A DNA stretch of 64,000 nt from Salinarimonas sp. (GCF_040111675.1 NZ_CP157794.1:978001-1042000); one strand, 5' to 3'; counted from the stretch's first letter, positions 53,859 to 63,573 are shown. Numbers and translations: made by a program. Notes: a model not told the origin generated them from the sequence alone.

Positions 53859-54707
53859 GTGAGCCATATCGTCGCCTGCATCGACGGCTCGGTCTATTCC
53901 GAGTCGGTCGCCGATCACGCCGCCTGGGCCGGCACCCGGCTGAACGCCAGCGTGGAGCTCCTCCAGGTGCTCGGCCGCCGGGAGCCGCCGCCGGCGGACC
54001 TGTCCGGCAGCCTGCGCGCCGACGCCTCCGCGCATCTGCTCGAGGAGCTCGCGGCCGTCGACGCCGAGCGGGCGAAGCTCGTGCAGAAGCGCGCGCGCCT
54101 GCTGATGGGCGAGGCCAAGGCCCGCGTCGAGGCGGGCGGCGTCGCCCAGGTCGGCGTCACCCTGCGCCAGGGCGACCTCCTCGACGCCGTCGCCGAGCGC
54201 GAGGGCAAGGCGAGCCTGATCGTCGTCGGCAAGCGCGGGGAGGGGGCGGACTTCGCCCGGATGCATCTCGGCTCGAACCTCGAGCGGCTCGTGCGCGCGG
54301 CGCGCCGGCCCGTCCTCGTCGCCTCGCGGGCGTTCAAGCCGATCCGGCGGGCGCTGATCGCCTACGACGGCGGGGCGGCGGCGCAGAAGGCGGTGGACCA
54401 CATCGCCCGCTCGCCGCTGTTCTCGGACGTCGAGACGCATCTCGTCACCGTCGGAGCCGAGACGGAGGCCGCGCGCCGCGCCCTCGACGACGCCGCGGCG
54501 CGGCTCGCCGACGGCGGTCGCCGGACGCGGACGCATCTCGTGCCGGGCGCGCCCGACGAAGCGATCGCCGCGCTCGTGGCGGATCTCGGCGTCGATCTCC
54601 TGGTCATGGGCGCCTACGGGCACACGCGCGTGCGCAACCTCTTCATCGGCTCGACCACGACGGAGATGATCCGCTCCTGCCTGATCCCGGTGATGCTGTT
54701 CCGGTGA
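53859..54707 (+). CDS. Tandem universal stress protein (UspA family)
   Basis: A 282-residue protein with two Usp domains. The first (about 1-150) ends with VVGKRGEGADFARMHLGSNLERLVRAARRPVLV and the second ends with VMGAYGHTRVRNLFIGSTTTEMIRSCLIPVMLF. The latter keeps the G-x2-G-x9-GS/T nucleotide pattern (GAYGH...GSTT). GTG at 53859 follows GGGGGAGGGA. Probably co-transcribed with the SulP gene and possibly regulating it. Confidence 0.88.
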   Translation: MSHIVACIDGSVYSESVADHAAWAGTRLNASVELLQVLGRREPPPADLSGSLRADASAHLLEELAAVDAERAKLVQKRARLLMGEAKARVEAGGVAQVGVTLRQGDLLDAVAEREGKASLIVVGKRGEGADFARMHLGSNLERLVRAARRPVLVASRAFKPIRRALIAYDGGAAAQKAVDHIARSPLFSDVETHLVTVGAETEAARRALDDAAARLADGGRRTRTHLVPGAPDEAIAALVADLGVDLLVMGAYGHTRVRNLFIGSTTTEMIRSCLIPVMLFR

Positions 54708-54714
54708 CGCCGCC

Positions 54715-54915
54715 TCAGGCCACCATGGCCATGGCGAGGGCGAGTGCGTAGACGGCGGCGCAGGAGGCGAGGAAACCGGCCGCGGCGCGCTTGAAGCAGG
54801 GCGCCTCGTCCGGGTGGGGCATCTGCGCAGCGCGGGCGCGCGCGCGCGGCTGCACCTGCGGATGGGCCCGCGGGTGGCCCTGGGACGTCGTGGGGGCGCG
54901 GTGAACGCTGCGCAT
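54715..54915 (-). CDS. Small protein with C-terminal membrane helix
   Basis: A 66-residue protein: a basic, Pro/Arg-rich N-terminus (QVQPRARARAAQMPHPDE) then one membrane span (AAAGFLASCAAVYALALAMAMV). The ATG at 54915 follows a good CCGGAGG site. It converges with the Usp gene and lies divergent to the dehydratase. Not recognised. Confidence 0.5.
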   Translation of the reverse strand: MRSVHRAPTTSQGHPRAHPQVQPRARARAAQMPHPDEAPCFKRAAAGFLASCAAVYALALAMAMVA

Positions 54916-55119
54916 GGAAACCTCCGGTGATGTCGATGCGACCCGCCGACGCGGGTCCGGCGTGTGCCCTTCAACCCACCGGCCGCGTTTCGGTTCGAAG
55001 CGTGGCGGCGCGGCGGTGCCCGTGCGGGCGGCGCGACTGCGCCCATGGCGGAGGCGCCGACGATGGCGTATGCCCCCGACACCGGCGCGCGGCGCCGGAT
55101 CTCGCGGGAGGAGGCGGCG

Positions 55120-56859
55120 ATGGCGAACGGCGACGGGCGGGGGCTGAGGAAGGGCCTCACCAGCTACGGGGACGCGGAGTTCTCGCTCTTCCTGCGCAAG
55201 GCCTTCATCAAGGGGATGGGCTATTCCGACGACGCGCTCGAGCGCCCGATCGTCGGCATCGTCGACACGTTCAGCGGCTACAACGCCTGCCACGCCACCG
55301 TGCCGGATCTGGTCGAGGCGGTGAAGCGCGGGGTGATGCTGGAAGGCGCGCTGCCGGTGCCGTTCCCGACGATCTCGGTGCACGAATCCTTCGCCCACCC
55401 CACCTCGATGTTCCTGCGCAACCTGATGTCGATGGACACCGAGGAGATGATCCGCGCCCAGCCGATGGACGCGGTCGTTCTGATCGGCGGGTGCGACAAA
55501 ACCGTTCCCGCGCAGCTGATGGGCGCGGCGAGCGCCGGCGTGCCGGCGATCCAGCTCGTGACCGGGCCGATGCTGACCGGGCGCCACCAGGGCCGCAAGG
55601 TCGGCGCCTGCACCGATTGCCGGGGCTTCTGGGCGCGCTACCGCGCGGGCGAGATCGACGCGGACGAGATCGCGGAGGTCAATTCGCAGCTCGTTCCGGG
55701 CGCGGGCACCTGCGGCGTGATGGGCACCGCCTCGACCATGGCGCTCGTCACCGAGGCGCTCGGCATGATGGCGCCCGGCGGCGCGACCCCGCCCGCCGTC
55801 TCCGCCGACCGTCGGCGCATCGCCGAGACCACCGGCGCGCTCGCCGTGCGCATGGCGCGCGAGGGGCTCGCGCCCGGCCGGATCATGACCCGCGAGGCCT
55901 TCGAGAACGCGCTCGTCGTGCTCCTCGCCACCGGCGGATCGACCAACGCCATCGTCCATCTCGCCGCGATCGCCGGGCGCATGGGCCTCACGCTCGACCT
56001 CGCCGCCTTCGACCGGATCGGGCGCTCCGTGCCGGTCCTCGTCGACCTGAAGCCGTCGGGCAAGCACTACATGGAGGATCTGCACGCCGCGGGCGGGCTC
56101 GTGACGATCCTGCGCGAGCTGAGGGATCACCTCCATCTCGACTGCCTGACCGTCACCGGCCGCACCCTGGGCGAGGAGATCGAGGCGGCGCCGAAGGGCT
56201 TTCCGCAGGACATCGTGGCGCCGATCACCGCCCCGCTCTACCCGGAAGGCGGCATCGCCGTCCTGCGCGGCAACCTCGCGCCGGGCGGCGCCATCGTGAA
56301 GCAGTCCGCCGCCTCGCCCGCCCTGATGCGCCACCGCGGCCGCGCGGTCGTGTTCTCCTCCCTCGCGGATCTCGCGCAACGCATCGACGACCCGGACCTC
56401 GACGTGGCGGAGGGCGACGTCCTCGTCCTGCAGAACGCCGGCCCGAAGGGCGCGCCCGGCATGCCCGAGGCGGGCTACATGCCCATCCCGCGCAAGCTCG
56501 CCGCCAGGGGCGTGAAGGACATGGTGCGCATATCCGACGCGCGCATGAGCGGGACGGCGTCGGGCACGATCGTGCTCCACGTCACGCCGGAATCGGCCGA
56601 TGGCGGCCCGCTCGCGCTGGTGCGCACCGGCGACACGATCGCGCTCGACGTGCCCGCCCGCAGCCTGACCCTCGAGGTCCCCGAGGAGGCGCTCGCCGCC
56701 CGTCGGGGCGGCTTCGCACCGCCGGTCCACGACGGCGCCGATCGCGGCTACAAGAAGCTGTTTCTCGACACCGTCCAGCAGGCCGACCGAGGCTGCGACT
56801 TCGATTTCCTCGCGCCGCCGTCGACGGGGCGCGTTCCGCGGGGCGGGGAGGGCGGCTGA
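55120..56859 (+). CDS. IlvD/Edd-family dehydratase (sugar-acid or dihydroxy-acid)
   Basis: A 579-residue Fe-S dehydratase. The start at 55120 has GGGAGGAGG before it and gives the common N-terminus LRKGLTSYGDAEFSLFLRKAF. Cluster cysteines are expected in GGCDKTVPAQ, ACTDCRGFW and GTCGVMGTA. A later block is SDARMSGTASGTIVLH. Length and these blocks resemble the L-arabonate/D-xylonate dehydratase subgroup more than biosynthetic IlvD, but 2,3-dihydroxy-acid use cannot be excluded. No sugar-acid genes are adjacent. Confidence 0.88.
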   Translation: MANGDGRGLRKGLTSYGDAEFSLFLRKAFIKGMGYSDDALERPIVGIVDTFSGYNACHATVPDLVEAVKRGVMLEGALPVPFPTISVHESFAHPTSMFLRNLMSMDTEEMIRAQPMDAVVLIGGCDKTVPAQLMGAASAGVPAIQLVTGPMLTGRHQGRKVGACTDCRGFWARYRAGEIDADEIAEVNSQLVPGAGTCGVMGTASTMALVTEALGMMAPGGATPPAVSADRRRIAETTGALAVRMAREGLAPGRIMTREAFENALVVLLATGGSTNAIVHLAAIAGRMGLTLDLAAFDRIGRSVPVLVDLKPSGKHYMEDLHAAGGLVTILRELRDHLHLDCLTVTGRTLGEEIEAAPKGFPQDIVAPITAPLYPEGGIAVLRGNLAPGGAIVKQSAASPALMRHRGRAVVFSSLADLAQRIDDPDLDVAEGDVLVLQNAGPKGAPGMPEAGYMPIPRKLAARGVKDMVRISDARMSGTASGTIVLHVTPESADGGPLALVRTGDTIALDVPARSLTLEVPEEALAARRGGFAPPVHDGADRGYKKLFLDTVQQADRGCDFDFLAPPSTGRVPRGGEGG

Positions 56860-56869
56860 AGACCGGCCC

Positions 56870-57154
56870 TCAGCGATGGCGGAAGCGCACGCCGAGCTCC
56901 GTCGGGGTGCGGCGGACGACGACGCAGTCGCGGCGCATGGCCTCCATGCCGCGGATGAACAGGACGAACGCGTCGGGGATCGTGGACGCGTCGGCGCAGC
57001 GGATCCCTGCGCCACGCTGGGAGATGTTGAGGATCTCGGCCGGCACCCGAAGTCGCGTCGAGGGGTCGTAGATCACGCAGAGGATCTTGATCTTGCGGCG
57101 GACCTCGCGGCGCTTTTCCTCGTCGGTCCTGCGATCCTCGTCGAACCAGGTCAC
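56870..57154 (-). CDS. PilZ-domain protein
   Basis: A 94-residue PilZ domain, the c-di-GMP receptor fold. The arginine motif is in REVRRKIKI and the second motif NISQRGAGI matches (D/N)xSxxG, so ligand binding is likely. GTG at 57154 is supported by AAAGGAG nine bases upstream. Converges with the dehydratase gene. It may affect motility or surface traits; a flagellin gene lies at the window end. Confidence 0.82.
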   Translation of the reverse strand: MTWFDEDRRTDEEKRREVRRKIKILCVIYDPSTRLRVPAEILNISQRGAGIRCADASTIPDAFVLFIRGMEAMRRDCVVVRRTPTELGVRFRHR

Positions 57155-57298
57155 GAGTGCACTCTCCTTTGCGCGCGCGCAGGTGAGCACACCGGAGGCT
57201 AACCCATGTTTAACAAGGGGTATGTGTAGTTTTGCCGATCGGGATTGGCGATCTCCAGACGTTTTTGAAATATTAGCCGACTCATCTAAAAGGATCGG

Positions 57299-57739
57299 AT
57301 GGGCGGGAAGGCGAAGAAGCGCGGCAAGGGCTCGGTTCAGTACGGCGCGCTCCCCTACGAGATCGCCGCGGACGGCGAGGTCCGCGTGCTGCTCGTCACC
57401 TCGCGGGAGACGCGGCGCTGGGTGATCCCGAAGGGATGGCCGATGAAAGGCAAGGCGCCGCACGAGGCGGCGGCGCAGGAGGCCTTCGAGGAGGCGGGCG
57501 TCCTCGGCGAGGCCGCGCCGGAGCCGATCGGGACCTACGTCTACTGGAAGCGGCGCAAGCGCACCTTCAAGCTCCTCACGGTTCGTGTCTTTCCGCTGCG
57601 CGTGCGCGCGCTGGCCGAGACCTGGCCCGAGGCGGGCGAGCGCCGGCGCGCCTGGGCGCCGCTGGCGCGCGCCGCCGACCTCGTCGACGAGCCGGGGCTG
57701 GTCTCGCTCCTCGACGGCTTCACCCCGCCGACACCGTAG
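57299..57739 (+). CDS. Nudix hydrolase
   Basis: A 146-residue Nudix protein. The box is in PKGWPMKGKAPHEAAAQEAF and EEAGVLG. The helix EE pair that binds metal is kept, whereas the first Glu of GX5E is Lys and the Arg of REUXEE is Gln. The basic start (MGGKAKKRGKGSVQYGALPYEI) and this variant box resemble the diphosphoinositol-polyphosphate/nucleotide hydrolase group in Rhizobiales. Substrate unknown. Confidence 0.85.
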   Translation: MGGKAKKRGKGSVQYGALPYEIAADGEVRVLLVTSRETRRWVIPKGWPMKGKAPHEAAAQEAFEEAGVLGEAAPEPIGTYVYWKRRKRTFKLLTVRVFPLRVRALAETWPEAGERRRAWAPLARAADLVDEPGLVSLLDGFTPPTP

Positions 57740-57794
57740 ACGCGCGGGCGCGCGTGGCTCTACTCTCGCGAAAACGGCAGGGGGCGAGGGCGAC

Positions 57795-58802
57795 GTGCGG
57801 GTCGGCGGTACGAGGGCGATCGTTGCGGCGGGGGCGCTCGCGCTCCACCTCGCCGCATGGCCGGCCGCCGCTCAGGACAACAGCTGCCGCTACGCCGTCG
57901 ACGGCGCCTGCGACGAGCCCGACATCGGCACCGGCGTCTGCGCCGCCGGCACCGACTCGTGGGATTGCCGCCGGGAGGGCGTGCTCTCCGCCGACGCCTG
58001 CCATTTCGCCAGGGACGGCACGTGCGACGAGCCGAGCATCGGCACGGCCGCGTGCCCGCGGCGCACGGACACGACCGATTGCGGCGGGCGCTGGAGCCCG
58101 GCCTTCTCGGGGCGCGACGACCGCGTCTTCGTCGATTCGACCCGCGCGCCCTGGAGCAGCATCGGCTGGATCGAGACGGCGAGCGGCCATTGCTCGGGCG
58201 TGCTGGTGGGCCCGCGCCTCGTGCTCACGGCGGCGCACTGCTTCTTCAAGGACGACGCCTCCAACGAACGCGAGGCCGCCAGCGTCTTCATCGCCGGCCG
58301 GGACGGTCCGAACGAGGTGGCGCGCAGCGCCGTCGTCCGGGAGATCCTGCCGCCGCGCTTCGACAACCGCCGTCATGCTCAGACCAGCGCGCTCGACGGC
58401 GAGGACTGGGCCTTCGTGGTGCTGGAGGAGCCGATCGGCGACGTCGCCGGCTTCATGCGCGTCGACCCGGCCACCCGCGAGGAGATGGACGCGCGCCTCG
58501 CCGCGGGTCTGCTCGCCGCCGTCACCCAGGCCGGCTACAGCGGCGACCACGCCACCAAGCTCACCGCGCACGAGGGCTGCGCCGTCACCGAGCTGTTCGA
58601 CGACGGCACCTTCTTCCACGAATGCGATACGATCGACGGCGATTCCGGCTCGCCCTTCTTCGTCGCCGACGCCGAGGGCTTCGTCGTGCTCGGCGTGATG
58701 TCGGCCATCTATCCCAAGTCCGACGACGACGAGCTCGAGATGGGGGTCCTCTCCGAGCGTTTCTACAAGGCTTGGCTGCGGCTTTCCGAGGAGCTGCGCT
58801 GA
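57795..58802 (+). CDS. Secreted trypsin-like serine protease with two Cys-rich repeats
   Basis: A 335-residue protein with a signal peptide (AIVAAGALALHLAAWPAAAQD). Two short repeats follow: CRYAVDGACDEPDIGTGVC then TDSWDC, and CHFARDGTCDEPSIGTAAC then TDTTDC. Each has four Cys and acidic residues as in LDL-receptor-A-like calcium modules. The S1 protease domain has His in LTAAHCFF, Asp in EDWAFVVLEEP and Ser in GDSGSPFF. The start is a GTG at 57795 after GGCGAGGG; this is the weakest part of the call. Likely periplasmic or extracellular. Confidence 0.8.
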   Translation: MRVGGTRAIVAAGALALHLAAWPAAAQDNSCRYAVDGACDEPDIGTGVCAAGTDSWDCRREGVLSADACHFARDGTCDEPSIGTAACPRRTDTTDCGGRWSPAFSGRDDRVFVDSTRAPWSSIGWIETASGHCSGVLVGPRLVLTAAHCFFKDDASNEREAASVFIAGRDGPNEVARSAVVREILPPRFDNRRHAQTSALDGEDWAFVVLEEPIGDVAGFMRVDPATREEMDARLAAGLLAAVTQAGYSGDHATKLTAHEGCAVTELFDDGTFFHECDTIDGDSGSPFFVADAEGFVVLGVMSAIYPKSDDDELEMGVLSERFYKAWLRLSEELR

Positions 58803-58853
58803 GGCGCGGCGCGGGCTAGGCTCGTCGCGACGCGAGGCATGGGGAGAGGCGCG

Positions 58854-59663
58854 ATGACGACGACGGAGCTGAAGGTGGGGCTCGCCGGCCTCGGCGGGGT
58901 GGGCGAGGCGGTGGCGAAGGCGCTCCTCGCCGGCGTGCCTGGCCTCTCGCTCACCGCGATCGCCGTGCGCGACGAGGCGCGGGCCCGCGGGGTGCTGCCC
59001 GGATACGCGGGCGCCTTCGCCAGCCCCGCGACGCTCGCCGAGACCTGCGACGTCGTCGTCGAGGGCCTGCCGCCGGCGCTCTTCCGCGAGGTCGCCGTGC
59101 CGACGCTCGAGGCGGGGCGCATCTTCATGCCGCTCAGCGTCGGGCAGCTCCTGACCAACTGGGACCTCGTCGCCCTCGCCGCCGATCGGGGCGGGCGCAT
59201 CCTCGTGCCGACGGGCGCGCTGCTGGGGCTCGACGCCGTGCGCGCCGCGGCGGAGGGCGAGATCCGCTCGGTCTCCATGGTCACCCGCAAGCCGCCCGCC
59301 GGGCTCGCGGGCGCGCCCTACGTGGTCGAGAACGGCATCGCGCTGGAGGGCCTGCAGGAGCCGTTGAAGATCTTCTCGGGCACGGTGCGCGAGGGCGTGC
59401 CGGGCTTTCCCGCGAACCTCAACGTCGCCGCCGCGCTCAGCCTCGCGGGTATCGGGCCGGACCGGACCTCGCTCGAGGTCTGGGCCGACCCGACGGTGAC
59501 GCGCAACACGCACACGATCTCGGTGGACGCCGACAGCGCGCGCTTCACCATGACGATCGAGAACGTGCCGACGCAGACGAACCCGCGCACCGGCCGGATC
59601 ACGGCGCTCTCCACCATCGCCGCCCTGCGCGGGCTCGTCTCGCCCCTGAAGATCGGGACCTGA
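58854..59663 (+). CDS. nadX: Aspartate dehydrogenase (NadX/AspDH family)
   Basis: A 269-residue protein with the Rossmann start VGLAGLGGVGEAVAKAL and the DUF108 C-terminal domain. Its blocks are VPTGALLGLDAV, SMVTRKPPAG, GVPGFPANLNVAAALSLAG and a His-containing VTRNTHTISVDA strand. The enzyme oxidises L-aspartate to iminoaspartate with NAD(P)+, feeding NAD synthesis or amino-acid catabolism. ATG at 58854 follows GGAGAGGCGC. No nadA or nadC is near. Confidence 0.85.
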   Translation: MTTTELKVGLAGLGGVGEAVAKALLAGVPGLSLTAIAVRDEARARGVLPGYAGAFASPATLAETCDVVVEGLPPALFREVAVPTLEAGRIFMPLSVGQLLTNWDLVALAADRGGRILVPTGALLGLDAVRAAAEGEIRSVSMVTRKPPAGLAGAPYVVENGIALEGLQEPLKIFSGTVREGVPGFPANLNVAAALSLAGIGPDRTSLEVWADPTVTRNTHTISVDADSARFTMTIENVPTQTNPRTGRITALSTIAALRGLVSPLKIGT

Positions 59664-59677
59664 GGCGCGGGCGTCGC

Positions 59678-60082
59678 TCAGCCGGCGAGCGCCGAGGGCT
59701 CCGTCGCGGCCTCCGGCGTCTTGCCGAAGACGACGACGGCGAAGACGAGAACCGCGGCGAAGGCGAGGAGCGAGCTCACCGCGACCAGCATCTCCATGGC
59801 GGCGTAGCCCTGGAGCATCAGGTAGAGCGCGGGGATCATCACCACGACGGCCGCGGCGTAGACCCAGAAGTGCACCTGCGCCAGCCGCGCGCGGGCCTTC
59901 GCCGGGTTCAGCGCGTAGTAGACGCCGAAGATCGCGCTGGACGCCCAGCCGAGCAGGTTGGCGTGCGCGTGCGCGCCGGTGACGTCGTGCAGGCCCGAGA
60001 TCGACATCTGCAGGCCCATGGCGATGCCCACGATCAGGAACACGACGGCGAGCTTGAAGAAGTTGTCGGCGACGGTCGGCAT
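59678..60082 (-). CDS. Four-helix membrane protein related to haem-copper oxidase subunit I
   Basis: A 134-residue protein with four membrane helices. Helix 1-2 reads VVFLIVGIAMGLQMSIS, then the loop carries GAHAHANLLGW. The paired His in H-x-H-x-NL-x-GW is the pattern of the haem-binding helix II of cytochrome oxidase subunit I. It is far too short to be an oxidase. Such mini-COX1 proteins exist in many alphaproteobacteria and may bind haem; their role is unknown. It converges with nadX. Confidence 0.65.
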   Translation of the reverse strand: MPTVADNFFKLAVVFLIVGIAMGLQMSISGLHDVTGAHAHANLLGWASSAIFGVYYALNPAKARARLAQVHFWVYAAAVVVMIPALYLMLQGYAAMEMLVAVSSLLAFAAVLVFAVVVFGKTPEAATEPSALAG

Positions 60083-60355
60083 CTGATCCTCCCCCTCGTT
60101 TTGAAGCGGCGTTTCGCCGCAGGGGCAGGTTAGTTCGGACCGTGCGGTGATGGAAGAAATTCACGGCTGGAAACGGAGAAATCAGGGCGCGCCGCGCCCC
60201 GCTGCGCGTGGCGTCGCCGCCTCGGAAATCGTGAGCTGCGCGAAGGGCGGTCGGCGGCGGCGGCGCCCGTCCGTTCCGCGCGATCGCCCGTCGCCACGGG
60301 GCGGCTCGGCGCGTTATCCCTGCGAAGAAACGCGACACCTCGGAGGAGACCGACC

Positions 60356-61228
60356 ATGCCCCATCCCGTCCTCACCGAAGGCGCGACCGCGCTCGTCACC
60401 GGCGGCGCCGCCGGCATCGGCCTCGCCGCGGCGACCCGGTTCGCCGAGGCGGGCATGAACGTCTGCATCGCCGATCTCGGCGCCGCGCGCCTCGCCGGGG
60501 CGGCCGAGACCCTCGCCGCCGCGTCGCCGAAGGGCGCGGATGCGGTGCTCGCGCGGGAATGCGACGTCTCGCGGCTCGATGATTTCGTGGCGCTCGAGGC
60601 CGAGGTCGCGCAGCGCTTCGGCGGCGTCGACGTCCTGATGAACAACGCGGGCGTCCAGCCCGGCAGCGCGCTCTACGGCCCGCGCGAGGCCTGGGAGCGC
60701 ATCCTCGCGGTGAACCTTTGGGGCGTGATCAACGGCGTGCAGGCGATCGTGCCGAAGATGAAGACGCGCGGCCGGCCGGGGCTCGTGATCAATACCGGCT
60801 CGAAGCAGGGCATCACCACGCCGCCCGGCGACCCGGCCTACAACGTCTCAAAGGCCGGCGTGAAGGCGCTCACCGAGGCGCTCGCCCACGAGCTGCGGCA
60901 GGATCCCGCCTGCGCGATCACGGCGCATCTCCTCATCCCCGGCTTCGTCTTCACCGGGCTGACCGCGCGCGGCCGCACCGAGAAGCCCGCCGGCGCCTGG
61001 ACGCCGGAGCAGACCGTGGACTTCATGCTGGAGCGGCTCGAGGCCGGAGACTTCTACGTCCTGTGCCCCGACAACGAGGTCACCCGCCCCCTCGACGAGA
61101 AGCGCATCCTCTGGGCCGCGGGCGACATCGTCGAGAACCGGCCGGCCTTGTCGCGCTGGCATCGGACTGGGGGGAGGCGTTCAAGGCGTATGTGGAAAAG
61201 GGGTAAGCCGGATCGCCTCGCGCGATGA
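60356..61228 (+). CDS. SDR oxidoreductase with frameshifted C-terminus
   Basis: A 290-residue SDR as read. Cofactor motif TGGAAGIG, NNAGVQPG, a Ser in INTGSKQG and the catalytic Tyr/Lys in YNVSKAG. After ENRPALSRWH the frame runs into a basic tail (RRSRRMWKRGK). One base earlier or later the sequence would read SDWGEAFKAYVEKG and stop at 61206, which is the normal ending of this group. One base appears lost around 61160. The catalytic core is intact, so activity may survive; a sequencing error is also possible. ATG at 60356. Confidence 0.82.
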   Translation: MPHPVLTEGATALVTGGAAGIGLAAATRFAEAGMNVCIADLGAARLAGAAETLAAASPKGADAVLARECDVSRLDDFVALEAEVAQRFGGVDVLMNNAGVQPGSALYGPREAWERILAVNLWGVINGVQAIVPKMKTRGRPGLVINTGSKQGITTPPGDPAYNVSKAGVKALTEALAHELRQDPACAITAHLLIPGFVFTGLTARGRTEKPAGAWTPEQTVDFMLERLEAGDFYVLCPDNEVTRPLDEKRILWAAGDIVENRPALSRWHRTGGRRSRRMWKRGKPDRLAR

Positions 61229-61649
61229 AGCGCATGGCGGCGCTCCCCTCTCCCTCGCGGCTGGCCGATGCATATATCTTCGGGACCAGGGTGTGCAGGA
61301 GCGACGCGTCTTTCCTTCCCTGTAGGGGAAGGAAAAGGGCCGGTGCGCTCGCCGAGCCGTTCCGAGGCCACGTTCCGGCCCTCGACGGCGCGGGACGACG
61401 TGTAGATCGACTTGCCCTCGTGGAGAGCGGAGGCCGCCGGCGGCCCTCATCGCCCGGCCGCGGAACGCCGTCGCGTCGCCTCCGCACACCCAGGCTCGGG
61501 CCAGTGCGGGCACGCCCTCCCTTGCATCGCAGCATCATTCCCACTATGTGCGAGCGGACATTCCCGCCCATCGCGAGCGTCATCACGCGGTCATGGTCGC
61601 GCCGGCAAACAGGCGCGCCCGGAGGGGCGGCCCCTTTGCGGAAGAGACC
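61207..61649. other. Gap before typA
   Basis: About 440 bp with no supported gene (the frameshifted SDR ends within its first 22 bp). A strong hairpin lies at 61311-61335. The region right before typA should contain its promoter, but no clear element is visible. Confidence 0.45.
61311..61335. terminator. Hairpin upstream of typA
   Basis: Stem TTTCCTTCCC / GGGAAGGAAA (10 bp) with a 5-nt loop. No T tract; may end the SDR transcript or be part of the typA leader. Confidence 0.35.
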
Positions 61650-63479
61650 ATGCAGCTGCGCAACATCGCGATCATCGCCCACGTCGACCACGGCAAGACG
61701 ACCCTCGTCGACAAGCTCCTCTCGCAGTCGGGGGCGTTTCGCGAGAACCAGCGCGTCGCCGAGCGCGTGATGGATTCCAACGACCTCGAGAAGGAGCGCG
61801 GGATCACCATCCTCGCCAAGGCGACCTCGGTCGTCTGGAAGGACGTGCGCATCAACATCGTCGACACGCCCGGCCACGCCGATTTCGGCGGCGAGGTCGA
61901 GCGCATCCTCTCCATGGTGGACGGCGCGATCGTGCTCGTCGACGCCGCCGAGGGGCCGATGCCGCAGACGAAGTTCGTGGTCTCGAAGGCGCTGAAGATC
62001 GGGCTCAAGCCCATCGTCGCCATCAACAAGATCGACCGGCCGGACGCGCGTCACGTCGAGGTGATCAACGAGGTCTTCGACCTCTTCGCCGCGCTGGACG
62101 CCACCGACGAGCAGCTCGACTTCCCGATCCTCTACGGCTCGGGCCGCGACGGCTGGATGGCGGCCGCCCCCGAGGGTCCGCAGGACCAGGGCCTCGCCCC
62201 GCTCTTCGACCTCGTGCTCGACCACGTGCCGCCGGCCGAGGTCGATCCCGGCCCGTTCCGCATGCTCGGCACGCTGCTCGAGGCGAACCCCTTCCTGGGG
62301 CGCATCGTCACGGGGCGCATCGCGTCCGGCACCGTCAAGCCGAACCAGACGATCAAGGTCCTCGACCGCAAGGGGAACGTGGTCGAGCAGGGCCGCGTCT
62401 CGAAGATCCTCGCCTTCCGCGGCATCGAGCGCCAGCCGATCGATCTGGGCGAGGCGGGCGACATCGTCTCCATCGCCGGCCTGTCCAAGGGCTCGGTGGC
62501 CGACACGTTCTGCGATCTCTCCGTCGAGACGCCGATCCAGGCCCAGCCGATCGATCCGCCGACCGTGACGATGTCCTTCATCGTCAACGACTCGCCGCTC
62601 GCCGGCACCGAGGGCGACAAGGTCACGAGCCGCATGATCCGCGACCGCCTGATGAAGGAGGCCGAGGGCAACGTCACGCTCAAGATCGAGGAGAGCGCCG
62701 ACAAGGATTCGTTCTACGTCTCCGGCCGCGGCGAGCTCCAGCTCGCCATCCTGATCGAAACCATGCGCCGCGAGGGCTTCGAGCTCGCCGTCTCGCGCCC
62801 GCGCGTGGTGTTCAAGAAGGACGAGGAGACGGGCGACACGCTGGAGCCCGTCGAGGAGGTCGTCATCGACGTCGACGAGGAGCATTCCGGAATCGTCGTC
62901 CAGAAGATGTCCGAGCGCAAGGGCGACATGGTCGAGATGAAGCCGTCGGGCGGCGGGCGCCTGCGCCTCGTCTTCCACGCGCCGACGCGCGGCCTGATCG
63001 GCTACCAGTCGGAGCTGCTCACCGACACCCGCGGCACCGCGATCATGAACCGCCTGTTCAAGGCCTACGAGCCCTACAAGGGCGAGATGGCCGGGCGCAC
63101 CAACGGCGTCCTGATCTCGAACGAGATGGGCGAGGCCGTGGCCTACGCCATGTGGAACCTGGAGGATCGCGGCCCGATGGTGATCGAGCCCGGCGCCAGG
63201 GTCTACCAGGGCATGATCATCGGCATCCACACCCGCGACAACGACCTCGAGGTCAACGTCCTCAAGGGCAAGAAGCTCTCGAACGTGCGCTCCACCGGCA
63301 AGGACGAGGCGGTGCGCCTCACGCCGCCGGTGCGCATGACCCTCGAGCGCTCCCTCGCCTGGATCCAGGACGACGAGCTCGTCGAGGTGACGCCGAAGTC
63401 GATCCGCCTGCGCAAGGCGATCCTCGACCCGAACGACCGCAAGCGCGCGGAGAAGCAGAAGGAAGCGCTGGCGGGGTGA
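61650..63479 (+). CDS. typA: Translational GTPase TypA/BipA
   Basis: A 609-residue ribosome-associated GTPase. The G domain has [26 protein letters not shown] and NKIDRPDA. Later EF-G-like domains III and V and the TypA-specific C-terminal domain are present ([27 protein letters not shown]). ATG at 61650 follows GGAAGAGACC and gives the standard start [15 protein letters not shown]. It supports 50S assembly and growth under stress or cold. Confidence 0.96.
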   Translation: MQLRNIAIIAHVDHGKTTLVDKLLSQSGAFRENQRVAERVMDSNDLEKERGITILAKATSVVWKDVRINIVDTPGHADFGGEVERILSMVDGAIVLVDAAEGPMPQTKFVVSKALKIGLKPIVAINKIDRPDARHVEVINEVFDLFAALDATDEQLDFPILYGSGRDGWMAAAPEGPQDQGLAPLFDLVLDHVPPAEVDPGPFRMLGTLLEANPFLGRIVTGRIASGTVKPNQTIKVLDRKGNVVEQGRVSKILAFRGIERQPIDLGEAGDIVSIAGLSKGSVADTFCDLSVETPIQAQPIDPPTVTMSFIVNDSPLAGTEGDKVTSRMIRDRLMKEAEGNVTLKIEESADKDSFYVSGRGELQLAILIETMRREGFELAVSRPRVVFKKDEETGDTLEPVEEVVIDVDEEHSGIVVQKMSERKGDMVEMKPSGGGRLRLVFHAPTRGLIGYQSELLTDTRGTAIMNRLFKAYEPYKGEMAGRTNGVLISNEMGEAVAYAMWNLEDRGPMVIEPGARVYQGMIIGIHTRDNDLEVNVLKGKKLSNVRSTGKDEAVRLTPPVRMTLERSLAWIQDDELVEVTPKSIRLRKAILDPNDRKRAEKQKEALAG

Positions 63480-63511
63480 GGCTTCCTCCTTTCGCCCGAT
63501 AGCGTTGAACG

Positions 63512-63550
63512 AAAAAACCCCCGCTCCCGAAGGAGCGGGGGTTCGTCTTT
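63512..63550. terminator. Bidirectional terminator between typA and flagellin
   Basis: Stem AACCCCCGCTCC / GGAGCGGGGGTT with loop CGAA (63516-63543). Followed by CGTCTTT on the plus strand and by TTTTTT on the minus strand, so it suits flagellin best and typA as well. Confidence 0.8.
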
Positions 63551-63573
63551 CCCGAACGGGCGGGGTCGCTCGA

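Noticed and set aside
55120..56859. Calling the dehydratase ilvD
   Set aside because: Isolated from branched-chain genes and closer in length and blocks to sugar-acid dehydratases; left without a symbol.
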